A stretch of 64,000 nt of DNA from Blastococcus sp. TF02-8. GTDB lineage: Bacteria; Actinomycetota; Actinomycetes; Mycobacteriales; Geodermatophilaceae. The stretch covers positions 1 to 64,000 of the forward strand of contig NZ_QOHK01000014.1 in assembly GCF_003319175.1 (NCBI RefSeq), written 5' to 3'. The notes below the pieces were generated by a model. The model had not been told where the DNA came from, did no database searches, and worked only from the letters and a program-made list of their open reading frames with translations. The position numbers and the translations under genes are program-made. This document shows positions 33,327 through 42,358 of this stretch, in pieces; positions within the stretch are counted from its first letter, which is position 1, and each line of letters opens with the position of its first letter.

Positions 33327-33896
33327 ATGTCGCTCTTGCTCCGCCTGGCAACCCTGGCCGCCGTCGTCCTCACCGTCCTCGGACTGGGGATCGGCAGCGC
33401 GTCAGCTCACGCTGAACTCGCCAGCTCCGAGCCGAGCGAGGCGCAGACGCTGACCACACCGCCCCGGCAGATCACCCTGACCTTCACCGAGGCGGTCCGG
33501 GCTGGCTCGGCCGAGGTCGTGGTCCGCGGCCCCGACGGGCGTTCCGTCACTACCGGCCCCGCTACCGAGACCGACGCCGTGGTGCGGCAGCCGGTGGACC
33601 TCAGCAGCAATGGGTCCTACCTGGTTGCTTACCGAGTCGTCTCGCAGGACGGGCACCCGGTGACCGGGGAGCTCACCTTCAGCTACGCCGGGGCAGAAGC
33701 CTCCGACGCCGGGCCGACCGGAGTGGCGGGTTCGACGGACTCCCCGGAGCCGCCGGTGACGGAAGCCGCCGCCGAGGAGGTGGCCGTAGCCGACGGCGGG
33801 GCCGGTGCAGGGCTGTGGTGGATGCTCGGCGTCTCGGTGGCCGTCGTCGCCGGTCTCGGTGTGCTGGCCCTGCGCCGGCGAGGGCCTCGGGGCTGA
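33327..33896 (+). CDS. copC: CopC copper-binding protein with C-terminal anchor
   Basis: 189 aa from ATG 33327. Signal peptide cleaved before HAELASSEPSEAQ, exposing the N-terminal histidine that forms the Cu(II) brace; DGHPVTGELTFSY supplies the second conserved histidine. The CopC beta-barrel is followed by an acidic Pro/Ala linker and one C-terminal helix. Role: Cu(II) binding outside the membrane and handover to CopD, whose gene starts 12 nt downstream. Confidence 0.88.
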   Translation: MSLLLRLATLAAVVLTVLGLGIGSASAHAELASSEPSEAQTLTTPPRQITLTFTEAVRAGSAEVVVRGPDGRSVTTGPATETDAVVRQPVDLSSNGSYLVAYRVVSQDGHPVTGELTFSYAGAEASDAGPTGVAGSTDSPEPPVTEAAAEEVAVADGGAGAGLWWMLGVSVAVVAGLGVLALRRRGPRG

Positions 33897-33907
33897 GCGA
33901 GAACCAC

Positions 33908-35866
33908 GTGGCTGACTCTCTCGTGACTGCGCAGGCAGCCGACCGCATGCGCAGCCGCTGGCCGGTACTCCTTCCGGCGGCCGCCGCGGCGCTGCTGTTG
34001 ACCTGGCTGACCTTGTCGGCCGGGTCCAAAGAGGAGTCGTCGGTCGCCGGGCTGCCCGGGTCCGATGCAGGGGCGGCCTGGCTCGTGCCCATGCTGCAGG
34101 TGCTGCACGACCTGGCTGCGGTCATGACTGTCGGATGCCTGCTGGGTGCGGCGGTCCTCCTGCCGGGCGACCGGTTGCTCGGTGCCGCCGGTTACCGGTG
34201 GGTGCGCACCGCCGGGTGGTCGGCTCTGGTATGGAGCCTGCTGTCGCTGGCCGCGGTTCCGGCGCTGCTGGCCGAGTTCCTCGGACGGGGTTTCTCGGTG
34301 GTCACGCCGACGGCGGTCGTCCAGTTCCTGGCGGACAGCCCTCAGGCCCAGGCCCGTGTCGTCGTGGCTGTCCTCGCTGCGGTGCTCGCCATGGCCGCCA
34401 GGGTGGTGCTCACCATGGGGGGGACGCTCGGTCTGCTCCTGGTCGCGCTGCTCGCCGCGCTTCCGCCGGCCCTTGTCGGGCACGCCGGCGGCACTGGCGG
34501 TGTCTACGGCCCGACCGCGGTCGCCCTGCACGTCCTGGGCGTGGTCCTGTGGGCGGGAGGACTGGTCGCCCTCCTGGTCTGCCGCTCGATCAGCGTCGGA
34601 GCCGTCGGTGCCGCCGTCTCCCGGTTCAGCCGACTCGCCGGACCGCTGGCGTTGCTCGTCGGTGGGAGTGGGGTACTTTCCGCGCTGACCCGGCTGTCCG
34701 ACCCGGCCCAGGCGCTGGGCTCCAGCTATGGGTTGCTGGTCCTGATCAAGCTGGTGGCGTTCGTGGGCTTGATCGTGGTCGGGGCGTGGCATCGGCGCTG
34801 GACCATGCCCGCCCTCGTCGCCGGACGTCCGGCAGCGTTCCTCCGGCTGCTCTCCGTGGAGGTGGTGCTCTTCGGAGCCACCATGGGGGTGGCCGTCGGT
34901 CTCAGCCGCACACCGCCCCCGACAGCCCCCGCCGCGGCCCAGGGCGGAGGGGGCCACGCCGTTCCTGACGTCGTCGTGCCGGCTTCACCATCGCCCGGCG
35001 CGTTGCTGGACGTCCATCCGGGCCTCGTGTTCCCCGTTCTGGCCGCAGCGGCGATCGGGTTTTACCTCGCCGGCGTCCGGCGGATGTCCGCTCGAGGACG
35101 TCCGTGGCCATGGCTGCGGACCCTCGCCTGGTCCGCGAGTTGGGCTCTGGTCCTCCTCGTGACCAGCAGCGGGCTTGCCAGCTATGGCGGGGTGCTGTCG
35201 AGCGTGCACGTCCTCCAGCACTTCACTCTGTCCCTCGCCGCGCCGCTGCTGATGGTGCTGGCTCGACCGGGCCGACTTGCCATGAGCGCCCTGCGGCCCT
35301 CGACGGGGCAGGACCTGCGAGGACCGCGGGAGTGGCTGGTGGCACTCCGTGGTCGTCCGGTGATGGGGACAGTCCTGCACCCACTGGTCGCTCTGCCGGT
35401 CTACCTGGTGGTGAACTACTCCGTCTACGTCTCCGGGTTGTACGGCTGGCTACTACGGTCGGAGGTCGCGGACGTCGTCTTCTTCCCCCTGTTCTTGATG
35501 AGTGGGACGCTCTTCTTCCGCGCACTGCTCGGCCCCGCCGGACCGGGCACCGCGGCGGCGCCGAGGCTCCCCGTCGTCCTCGCGGCGCTCGCAGGGTGGG
35601 CAGCGGTCCACGGTGCGGTTGCGATCGTGGTGCTCCGCAGCGGCCCACTCCTGGCCGCGGAGTGGTGGAGTCAGCTGCTACGCCTCTGGGGGCCGATGCC
35701 GATCGAGGACCAGCAGACCGCCGGACGAATTGCGGCGACCTACGGGGTGGCCATGCTCTTCGCCACCGTTATCGCCATCCTGCGGCGGCGAAGGCGTCCC
35801 CGGGAGATCACTGCGCACAGTGCCGCGACGGCCGTGGTTGAGCCGCAGGTGCAGGGGACTAGTTGA
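33908..35866 (+). CDS. copD: CopD-CtaG fusion (copper import and cytochrome oxidase copper assembly)
   Basis: 652 aa from GTG 33908. The N-terminal half (~1-350) has about eight helices of the CopD domain (HDLAAVMTVGCLLGAAVLLPG, HVLGVVLWAGGLVAL, LLVLIKLVAFVGLIV). The C-terminal half is a caa3-type CtaG domain (HVLQHFTLSLAAPLLMVLARP, HPLVALPVYLVVNYSVYVSGLYGW, DQQTAGRIAATYG). Such fusions occur in actinobacteria. Known roles: copper transport into the cytosol and copper delivery to cytochrome oxidase. Directly follows copC. Confidence 0.87.
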   Translation: MADSLVTAQAADRMRSRWPVLLPAAAAALLLTWLTLSAGSKEESSVAGLPGSDAGAAWLVPMLQVLHDLAAVMTVGCLLGAAVLLPGDRLLGAAGYRWVRTAGWSALVWSLLSLAAVPALLAEFLGRGFSVVTPTAVVQFLADSPQAQARVVVAVLAAVLAMAARVVLTMGGTLGLLLVALLAALPPALVGHAGGTGGVYGPTAVALHVLGVVLWAGGLVALLVCRSISVGAVGAAVSRFSRLAGPLALLVGGSGVLSALTRLSDPAQALGSSYGLLVLIKLVAFVGLIVVGAWHRRWTMPALVAGRPAAFLRLLSVEVVLFGATMGVAVGLSRTPPPTAPAAAQGGGGHAVPDVVVPASPSPGALLDVHPGLVFPVLAAAAIGFYLAGVRRMSARGRPWPWLRTLAWSASWALVLLVTSSGLASYGGVLSSVHVLQHFTLSLAAPLLMVLARPGRLAMSALRPSTGQDLRGPREWLVALRGRPVMGTVLHPLVALPVYLVVNYSVYVSGLYGWLLRSEVADVVFFPLFLMSGTLFFRALLGPAGPGTAAAPRLPVVLAALAGWAAVHGAVAIVVLRSGPLLAAEWWSQLLRLWGPMPIEDQQTAGRIAATYGVAMLFATVIAILRRRRRPREITAHSAATAVVEPQVQGTS

Positions 35867-35925
35867 TCGCCACGCCGGGGCACAGGCCGGCGGATGCGCT
35901 TGCGGGGCCGTCCGGCGATCGGCTT

Positions 35926-35942
35926 TACTAGCCTGGATAGTA
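35926..35942. promoter_or_regulatory. YACTA-N7-TAGTR operator D
   Basis: TACTA-GCCTGGA-TAGTA, perfect at both half-sites, within the longer dyad TTACTA-N10-TAGTAA. It is 35 bp upstream of the ATG at 35978. Confidence 0.75.
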
Positions 35943-35977
35943 GTAAGACCACGTCTGCGAGCGCAGGGAGAAACGAC

Positions 35978-36301
35978 ATGCTCAGGTCGATGCGGTGCTG
36001 CCTGAACCCGAAGGTCATCGGGGGTCTGATCGCCGCAGGCGTGGCGCTCTGGCTGATGGCCCCGGCCGCCAGTACCGCGGCACTTCCGCTGCTCATCGCG
36101 CTGGTCTGCCCCCTGTCCATGGGAGTGATGATGTGGCAGATGAATCGGGGCGGCGGTAGTTGTGGCGCCTCGGGAGGGGGCCGCTCTGTGGCAGCCCCCT
36201 CCGTCGACGTCGACGAGGAGCTGCGGCAGGCGCGCGAGGAGGTCTCGATCGCCCGGGCCCGCCAGCAGCTGGGTGACCGGGGCAATCAGGCGCCCGCCTG
36301 A
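35978..36301 (+). CDS. Small membrane protein with CPxxMGxMMWxM motif (paralogue B)
   Basis: 107 aa from ATG 35978 with AGGGAG upstream. N-terminal MRCCLNPKVIGGLIAAG with paired cysteines resembles DUF2933-type small proteins; a second helix carries LVCPLSMGVMMWQM. The Gly/Ser-rich linker has another Cys, and a charged helical tail (EELRQAREEVSIARARQQ) follows. It shares the MMW helix and helical tail with the 28736 product. Likely a membrane metal-binding protein. Confidence 0.65.
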   Translation: MLRSMRCCLNPKVIGGLIAAGVALWLMAPAASTAALPLLIALVCPLSMGVMMWQMNRGGGSCGASGGGRSVAAPSVDVDEELRQAREEVSIARARQQLGDRGNQAPA

Positions 36302-36411
36302 CACGGCAGGCGCGCCGCTGACGCGGGCGCCCACCGGCGGGGCGAACTCTCACCGCGCTGCGAGGCGCGTGGTGGCCCTCTCGGGTGGTGACCGCGGATG
36401 CAGTACGCCGT

Positions 36412-38082
36412 TCAGGCCGAGGACGTGGCGATGTAGGAGACGATCGTCGCCATGCCCGTGCCCATGTGGTAGGCGTTGTGGCAGTGGGTCAGCCACTGGC
36501 CCGGATTGTCGGCTGTGAAGTCGGCGATCACCCGTTCCCCCGGCGCCACCATCACCGTGTCCTTCACCGCACCGGCGAACATCGGGAGGCGGCTCCGTGC
36601 CGGATCTCGCAGCTCACCGGCAGCTGCCCCCGGAAAGAGGTCACCAGAGCCTCGCACGGTGAAACTGTGGCCGTGCAGATGCATCGGGTGGTACATCGGA
36701 GTCTGGTTGACCAGCTCCAGTCGGACACGCTGGCCCTCCCGGATCTCCGCGGGAGTGATGCCGGCGAAGGGGCGTGCGTGGTCGTAGCTCTGGGCATTGA
36801 TGCGCCAGGCGAAGCTGAACATGTCTCCGGTCAGATGGAGCGTGTGGGTCACGTCCGGGGGCAAGTTGTCCTGGCCAACGGTGGGCGCCGCGCGGAGGTC
36901 GGTCAGCCGGAGCAGTCGCCCACTCAGCTCCCGGGGAGCCGCAGCGGCTGACGGGGCTGCACCGCTGGCTGTGCGGACCACCCCGAGCGCCTGGGCCCCA
37001 TGGCCTTCTGCGATCGCCACCAGTGGAAAGGCCCCGTCTCCGAGGGTGACGAGCACGTCGTAGCGCTCGCCGGCGCCGATGTGGAGGTTGTCGACCGTGA
37101 TCGGCTCGACCGGGAACCCGTCGGTATGGGTGACGGTCAGCCGGTGGCCTCCGAGAGCTACTCGGAAGGTGGTCGTCCCGGCGGCACTGATCAGCCGGAT
37201 TCGTGCCCGTTGACCCGGCCTGGCGGCGAACGTCTCGGGGGCCGTGGGCAGGCGCCCGTTGAGCAGGTAGAACGGGTAGCGCACGCTGTCGGCCATGCGC
37301 GACGCCGCGGACACCGGCGTCTGCCCTGCCGGAATGTTGGCCATCTCGGCGGTCTGGTGGTAGTCCCAGGACGCTGACCGGTCCTCGATCTGTCCGGCCT
37401 GGACGGGAACCTTGTAGCTCGCTTCCATGTCTCCGTTGCGGAGCTCGGACAGGACTTCATCCGGGGTCCCCGCGGCGCCGTCGATCCAGTCGTCGAGGAC
37501 GACCACGAACTCCACGTCGTAGTCGCCGGCTTCGCGCGGGTCGTCGATGATCAACGGTGCGAAGAGCCCCCGCTCGCGCTGCATGCCCACGTGCGGGTGG
37601 AACCAGTAGGTCCCCGGATCGGGAGCGACGAAGGTGTAGCGCATGGTCTCCCCGGGGGGGACCACGGGTTGCGTCAGGTGGGGTACGCCGTCCATGTCGT
37701 TCCGGAGCCGGAGACCGTGCCAGTGCACCGTGGTCGGCTCCGGAAGCCGGTTGCGGACGTCCACCTCGAGCAGGTCTCCGGCGGTGCAGCGCAGGGGCCG
37801 CCCGGGCACCTGGTCGCCGTAGGACCACGTGCGGACGACTCGTCCTCCGAGGTCGACCTCGACCGGTTGGGCGGTGACCGATGCGCGGACACGACGGCCG
37901 GTGCCTCGGGCGAGTCGGGCCTGCTCGACGCGGCGCACCGCGTCGGAGCCGGCCAGCACTCGGCCCTCCGCTGCGGTGGCCGTCGTGGGCAAGGCCGCCC
38001 AGGTGCCGCCGGTCGCCGCCATTCCGGCCAGCCCCAGCGCCCCGAGGAGCAGTCCGCGCCGGGAGATCGAGGGGCCGGTCAC
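36412..38082 (-). CDS. Tat-exported multicopper oxidase (PcoA/CopA-like)
   Basis: 556 aa from GTG 38082. Tat signal SISRRGLLLGALGLAG. Copper ligands are complete: H120/H122 (VHWHGLRL), H162/H164 (WFHPHVG), HPMHLHGH and the C-terminal HCHNAYHMGTGM, giving T1, T2 and T3 sites. Reaction: O2-dependent oxidation, for copper resistance probably Cu(I) to Cu(II). Its promoter faces the Lgt-like fusion gene across a 351-bp region with operator E. Confidence 0.88.
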   Translation of the reverse strand: MTGPSISRRGLLLGALGLAGMAATGGTWAALPTTATAAEGRVLAGSDAVRRVEQARLARGTGRRVRASVTAQPVEVDLGGRVVRTWSYGDQVPGRPLRCTAGDLLEVDVRNRLPEPTTVHWHGLRLRNDMDGVPHLTQPVVPPGETMRYTFVAPDPGTYWFHPHVGMQRERGLFAPLIIDDPREAGDYDVEFVVVLDDWIDGAAGTPDEVLSELRNGDMEASYKVPVQAGQIEDRSASWDYHQTAEMANIPAGQTPVSAASRMADSVRYPFYLLNGRLPTAPETFAARPGQRARIRLISAAGTTTFRVALGGHRLTVTHTDGFPVEPITVDNLHIGAGERYDVLVTLGDGAFPLVAIAEGHGAQALGVVRTASGAAPSAAAAPRELSGRLLRLTDLRAAPTVGQDNLPPDVTHTLHLTGDMFSFAWRINAQSYDHARPFAGITPAEIREGQRVRLELVNQTPMYHPMHLHGHSFTVRGSGDLFPGAAAGELRDPARSRLPMFAGAVKDTVMVAPGERVIADFTADNPGQWLTHCHNAYHMGTGMATIVSYIATSSA

Positions 38083-38433
38083 CTGCCACCTGTCCTTGTG
38101 TAGGTCGTGCCGATGTGGTCACACGACAGCCGCCGGCGGCTGTCCGAGCGGCGTGCCGCCATGAGGTCCGCCGGCGGCCGCCGCCCGGCGGGGCCCCCGT
38201 CGTACGGGCCCTGCCGTGTACCTGCATGACGCTGCAGATACTACGCACCTTAGTAGATCTGGCTGTCGCTCGCGGACGGGCGCCTGGCGCGCAACTTCTA
38301 CGTAGCTGCCTAGTAGTACGCTCTCCGTAGCGCCATAGTAGAGCTGACCGGCGCGCGGCTGATCGAGCGTCCGCTGGGGCCGACTCGGTGGAGCTGGCTC
38401 TGTGGCCGACCCGATCTCGCGAGGCGGAGTCTC
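38083..38433. other. Divergent promoter region between multicopper oxidase and Lgt-like fusion
   Basis: 351 bp without a gene. It holds operator E (38239-38255) and a second, weaker copy at 38299-38315 (TACGT-AGCTGCC-TAGTA). A third half-site CATAGTAG lies near 38335. No convincing -35/-10 pair is recognised. Confidence 0.5.
38239..38255. promoter_or_regulatory. YACTA-N7-TAGTR operator E
   Basis: TACTA-CGCACCT-TAGTA, perfect half-sites. It can serve both the multicopper oxidase (- strand) and the Lgt-like fusion (+ strand). Confidence 0.75.
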
Positions 38434-39960
38434 ATGTCCAACAAGCGTTCATCCCGAGTCGGTCCCTCCCGATCGGGTAGGCCAGGGCCGGGCTCAAGGG
38501 TCGGGCCCACCACTGCCGCCCAGCAAGTCAGCCCGCCGCGACCTGTCCCCAGCCGTGCGCCGGCGCCGCTACAGGCATTCCAGCGTCCACAGGTGCCGCG
38601 GTCGAGGACCGCCGCACCGTCGCTCCCGGTGGTCCTGCCGGCGAGAAAGGCACCACTAGCGCCTCCGACCCGCCCGGATCCCGCTGCTCAGAGGACACCG
38701 ACCTCCCCGGGAGCTCGGCCTGAGTCCGCGGCGTCCGGGACGGTGACCGGATCTCCCTCCGCTGGCCTCCCTCCGTCTGCGCCGCCGGTCCCAGGCGCTC
38801 CCCGGTCACCGGCACGGGAGGCTGTCACCCCGGTGCGCCGTCCTGTCCTGGCTCGGGACATGCCTGCGGGCGCGGTCCAGGTCACGTCCTGGTCGTGCGA
38901 GTCCATGGACGACGTCGATCCCCAAGCGCTCGGAGTGACCTACTGGTTCGACGCTGCGCTCAGTGGCGACCCCTATCCGGTCAACGTGCGATTCAGCGGT
39001 AGGCGGCTGACCGGACCCGACACCCCCGGCAGGGCCGACGAGTTCGAGGTCGTGCACACCCTGAATGACGTGCTCCCGGGAAGCGGGCGGGTCGCCGTGA
39101 CCGCCCGTGTCCCCGGACTGGCGCCGGGGGAGTGGGAGGTCACCGCAACCCCCGTCGTCCGGCACGCCCCTGCAGACTCCCCTGCGCCTCCGAATCTACC
39201 TCCCGGGCCACTTCCCCGTGGGACGACCGTCGGGAGAACGACCTTCAAGCCCGTGGCCGATGTCCGCGCGCCAGGGGTCCGGATCGGAGCCTGGCCCGCA
39301 CTGGTGGCCCTCGGCTGGCTGTTCGCACTGGCTCTTCAAGGTGTGCTGGCGGCGGACCGCGACCTGCCGGTCGCGCGACTGCTCCTGGTGTCGGTGCTGG
39401 CGAGCCTGATCGGGCTGGTGGGTGCCAAGGTGTACTACCTCCTCACCCACCGCGAGGAGAAGGCCGGCCTGCTGCGCGCCGGCATGTCGGTCCAGGGTTT
39501 TGTGGTCGGTGCGGTCGGCTCGGTCGTCCTGGGGAGTTGGTGGGCGGGGATCCCGGTCGGCCCGATGCTCGACGTGACGGCGCCGGGCCTGCTGGTGGGC
39601 ATGACCATCGGACGCCTGGGGTGTTTGCTCGGAGGCTGTTGTGTGGGGCGCCCCACGGCCTCTCGGTGGGGGATCTGGTCCTCCGACCGTCGGGTAGGCG
39701 TGCGCCGGATCCCGGTACAGCTGCTCGAGTCCAGCCTGGCCGGCCTCATCGCCGCAGCGACGCTCGCAGCAGTGGTGCTGGCCGACCCTGGGGTGGACGG
39801 ACTGCTCTTCGTGGCGGGGGTGGCGGCCTACACCTTCGGGCGCCAGGTGCTGTTCCCACTCCGGGGGCTGCCGCGGCAGACGAAGCACGGGCGCAGGCTG
39901 ACTCTCGCGGTCGCCGGACTGGTGCTGCTGGCGGCACTTTCGGTACTGGTGAGCGTCTGA
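38434..39960 (+). CDS. Lgt-like integral membrane protein with long disordered N-terminus and Ig-like domain
   Basis: 508 aa from ATG 38434. Residues 1-~145 are Pro/Ser/Arg-rich and look disordered. Residues ~148-245 (VQVTSWSCESMDDVDPQALGV ... GEWEVTATPVV) look like a beta-sandwich, Ig/FN3-like domain. From ~285 on, seven helices resemble Lgt, including TIGRLGCLLGGCCVGRPTASRWG and VRRIPVQLLES. The HGG-like motif is replaced by VQGFVVG and the N-terminal Lgt periplasmic part is missing, so transferase activity is doubtful. Faces the multicopper oxidase gene and precedes the ccm operon. Confidence 0.65.
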   Translation: MSNKRSSRVGPSRSGRPGPGSRVGPTTAAQQVSPPRPVPSRAPAPLQAFQRPQVPRSRTAAPSLPVVLPARKAPLAPPTRPDPAAQRTPTSPGARPESAASGTVTGSPSAGLPPSAPPVPGAPRSPAREAVTPVRRPVLARDMPAGAVQVTSWSCESMDDVDPQALGVTYWFDAALSGDPYPVNVRFSGRRLTGPDTPGRADEFEVVHTLNDVLPGSGRVAVTARVPGLAPGEWEVTATPVVRHAPADSPAPPNLPPGPLPRGTTVGRTTFKPVADVRAPGVRIGAWPALVALGWLFALALQGVLAADRDLPVARLLLVSVLASLIGLVGAKVYYLLTHREEKAGLLRAGMSVQGFVVGAVGSVVLGSWWAGIPVGPMLDVTAPGLLVGMTIGRLGCLLGGCCVGRPTASRWGIWSSDRRVGVRRIPVQLLESSLAGLIAAATLAAVVLADPGVDGLLFVAGVAAYTFGRQVLFPLRGLPRQTKHGRRLTLAVAGLVLLAALSVLVSV

Positions 39961-40306
39961 CCCGGCGGACCGCCAGGCCCGAGGCCCGGCCGACGGCGGG
40001 ACCGTCGTCCTGCTCGGCGGACCGGTGTCGCCGGCCCCTGCGTCCCTGGAGGTGCCGACGCTGGGGCTCCTCTCCTATGTGCCATAGTTGCCAGTCGCCA
40101 CTGCGCGTCCCCTCTGTGGGAGCGGCTGCCGCTCCGCCGGACAGCGCCCAGGGGATCCGCGCTTCGATGCTGGACTCGTATGAGGGAGGTCGCACCCTGA
40201 TGTCCTGGGGGAGCGATTCGCTGAGGTTCGCGGCGGCTGCAGGCGCTCGAGCTCAGCGAGGCACGAACGACATGGCCACGGTCAGGCCGCAGGTGGGGGT
40301 GGACCG
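39961..40306. other. Intergenic region before ccmF
   Basis: 346 bp. Contains operator F at 40073-40089 and a possible 36-codon leader frame at 40200. Nothing else is supported. Confidence 0.5.
40073..40089. promoter_or_regulatory. YACTA-N7-TAGTR operator F (ccmFHIG)
   Basis: TCCTA-TGTGCCA-TAGTT; the core CTATG-TGC-CATAG is a perfect dyad. Located 234 bp upstream of ccmF and 127 bp upstream of the possible leader frame. Confidence 0.6.
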
Positions 40307-40310
40307 GTGA
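40200..40310 (+). CDS. Possible short leader peptide before ccmF
   Basis: 36 aa from ATG 40200, with GAGGGAGG 10-17 nt upstream and a stop that overlaps the ccmF GTG (GTGA). Such overlap is the rule in this operon, which speaks for real translation. The product is Gly/Ala/Arg-rich with no recognised family. It could equally be chance. Confidence 0.3.
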   Translation: MSWGSDSLRFAAAAGARAQRGTNDMATVRPQVGVDR

Positions 40311-42358
40311 TCCTCGCGGCCGCGGGCTGGGCAGGCGTCATGCTCGGCCTCGCCAGCTCCATCGCGCTGGCCGTCTTCGGCTTCCGAGCGCTGCGCACTC
40401 CCGACCGAGCGACGCGGGGACAGCTGCAACAGCCGGTCGTCGGCATGGTGGTCGGCGCCGCGGTGGCGTTCATCGCCTTGGAGATCGCGCTGCTCACCGA
40501 CGACTTCGCGGTGTCCTTCGTCGCGGGGAACAGCTCGCGGGCGACACCGGTGCTCTTCAAGCTGACCGCAGCCTGGTCGGCTCTGGAAGGCAGCATCGTG
40601 CTGTGGGTCGTGGTGCTGGCCGGCTTCACCGCCGTGGTGCTACGGCAGGTCCGCTCGGTCGATGACCGGCTGGGCGTCGGTGCGCTGGCGTTCATGGGGC
40701 TGGTGGCCACCTTCTTCTTCGGGCTGGTCTCCACCGTGGCGAACCCGTTCGAGGTCCTCGCCCAGCCGCCGGCCGACGGCCCCGGGCCAAACGCACTCCT
40801 GCAGAACCACCTCCTCGTCACCATCCACCCCCCGTTGCTCTACCTCGGATACGTCGGGTTCACTGTGCCCTTCGCGTTCGCCATGTCGGCCCTGCTGACC
40901 CGTACGCCGGGAATCGACTGGCTACGCCGCACCCGCCGGGCCAACCTCGTCGCCTGGTCCTTCCTGTCCGCCGGGCTGGTCCTGGGCGCCTGGTGGTCCT
41001 ACGAGGTGCTGGGCTGGGGTGGCTTCTGGGCGTGGGACCCGGTGGAGAACGCCGCCCTGATCCCGTGGCTGACGGCCACCGCCTTCATCCACTCGGCCGT
41101 CGTCCAGGTCCGGCGCGGGACCCTCCAGTCCTGGAACTTCGTCCTGGTCCTGACGACCTTCGCCCTGACGATCCTGGGGACCTTCCTCACCCGGTCCTCG
41201 GTGGTCGCCTCGGTGCACAGCTTCACCCAGTCGCCGGTGGGTCCGGCGCTGCTCGGCTTCTTCGTCGTCGTGGTCGTCGGCGGGTTCACACTGTTCGCAC
41301 TGCGCGCGCCCGGGCTGGCTTCCCCCGACCGGCTGGAGTCCCTGGCCAGCCGCGAGGGAGCGTTCCTCGTGAACAACCTGCTGCTCTCCCTCTTCGCCTT
41401 CGTCGTGCTGCTCGGCACCCTGTATCCGGTGTTCGTCGAGGCGTTCACCGGGGCGCAGACGTCGGTCGGACGTCCCTTCTTCGACCGGATGGCGGTGCCC
41501 ATCTCCTTCGCCCTGCTGCTCGCGATGGGAGTGGGGCCGTTCACCCCGTACCGGGCTGCCAACGGCCGGCTGCTATGGGCGCGGCTGCGTCCGGCTCTGC
41601 TGGCCGGCAGCCTGGTCAGTGCCGGTCTCGTGGTGGCCGGAGTCCGGTCGGTCGCGGTCGTCGCCGTGGCCCTGCTGGCGACGGCGATCGTGGCGGCCAG
41701 CGCGCGGCAACTGGTCACCAGCGCGCCCGATCGTCGGCCGGCCACCCTGTTCCAGATGGTCCGTCGACAGCGCGGCTACTGGGGTGGGCAGCTGTCCCAC
41801 ATCGGTCTGGTGCTGGTCGCTCTCGCCATCGCCGTCTCGGCCGACCTGTCCGAGCGCACGACGGCCACCCTGCGGCAGGGGGAATCGGTGGAGTTCGGCG
41901 GTTACACGGTGACCTACACCGGCAACGAGACCATCCAGCGATCCCACCGCACCGAGGTGGCGGCGGAGTTCCAGATCCGCGAGGGCGCCGACGTGGTGCG
42001 GATCGCCGGGCCTTCGCTCAACCAGTACCCCAGCCAGCAGCAGGCGGTGGCAACGCCCTCGGTCTGGTCCACACCGCGCGAGGACATCTACGTCGCCCTC
42101 ACCTCACTGGAAGACGGTCAGGTGTCGGTGAACCTCTACCGCTATCCGCTGATGTGGACGCTGTGGGCCGGCGGTCTCCTGGTCGCCGCCGGTGGTTTCT
42201 GGGCGGTGGGCGGCAGGCCTCGGCGCCGCGTCCGCAGCGCGACCCCTGCCGCCGTCGAGGCGGATGCGCCTGCAAACGCAGACGCAGGGGCTCCACAGGC
42301 TGTCGCGGTGCTGTCCGATCCGCCCGCCGAGCAGGGCGAAGGGCGCGACCGTGCCTGA
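40307..42358 (+). CDS. ccmF: Cytochrome c haem lyase subunit CcmF
   Basis: 683 aa from GTG 40307. About fourteen helices with the WWD haem-handling motif LGWGGFWAWDPVENA (~235) and conserved histidines in TIHPPLLYLGY and QLSHIGLVLVA, followed by a C-terminal extracytoplasmic domain. Length and motif order match CcmF of System I (CcmF ~650 aa) rather than ResB/CcsA of System II. Role: ligates haem from holo-CcmE to the CxxCH thiols of apocytochrome c. First gene of ccmF-H-I-G. Confidence 0.9.
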   Translation: MILAAAGWAGVMLGLASSIALAVFGFRALRTPDRATRGQLQQPVVGMVVGAAVAFIALEIALLTDDFAVSFVAGNSSRATPVLFKLTAAWSALEGSIVLWVVVLAGFTAVVLRQVRSVDDRLGVGALAFMGLVATFFFGLVSTVANPFEVLAQPPADGPGPNALLQNHLLVTIHPPLLYLGYVGFTVPFAFAMSALLTRTPGIDWLRRTRRANLVAWSFLSAGLVLGAWWSYEVLGWGGFWAWDPVENAALIPWLTATAFIHSAVVQVRRGTLQSWNFVLVLTTFALTILGTFLTRSSVVASVHSFTQSPVGPALLGFFVVVVVGGFTLFALRAPGLASPDRLESLASREGAFLVNNLLLSLFAFVVLLGTLYPVFVEAFTGAQTSVGRPFFDRMAVPISFALLLAMGVGPFTPYRAANGRLLWARLRPALLAGSLVSAGLVVAGVRSVAVVAVALLATAIVAASARQLVTSAPDRRPATLFQMVRRQRGYWGGQLSHIGLVLVALAIAVSADLSERTTATLRQGESVEFGGYTVTYTGNETIQRSHRTEVAAEFQIREGADVVRIAGPSLNQYPSQQQAVATPSVWSTPREDIYVALTSLEDGQVSVNLYRYPLMWTLWAGGLLVAAGGFWAVGGRPRRRVRSATPAAVEADAPANADAGAPQAVAVLSDPPAEQGEGRDRA

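Noticed and set aside
36412-38082. Multicopper oxidase as a laccase or bilirubin oxidase of secondary metabolism
   Set aside because: Tat signal, length, ligand pattern and location with CopC/CopD and SCO1 favour a copper-resistance oxidase.
38299-38315. TACGT-AGCTGCC-TAGTA as a full operator
   Set aside because: Only one half-site is intact. Kept as a weak secondary site in the region entry, not as a separate operator.
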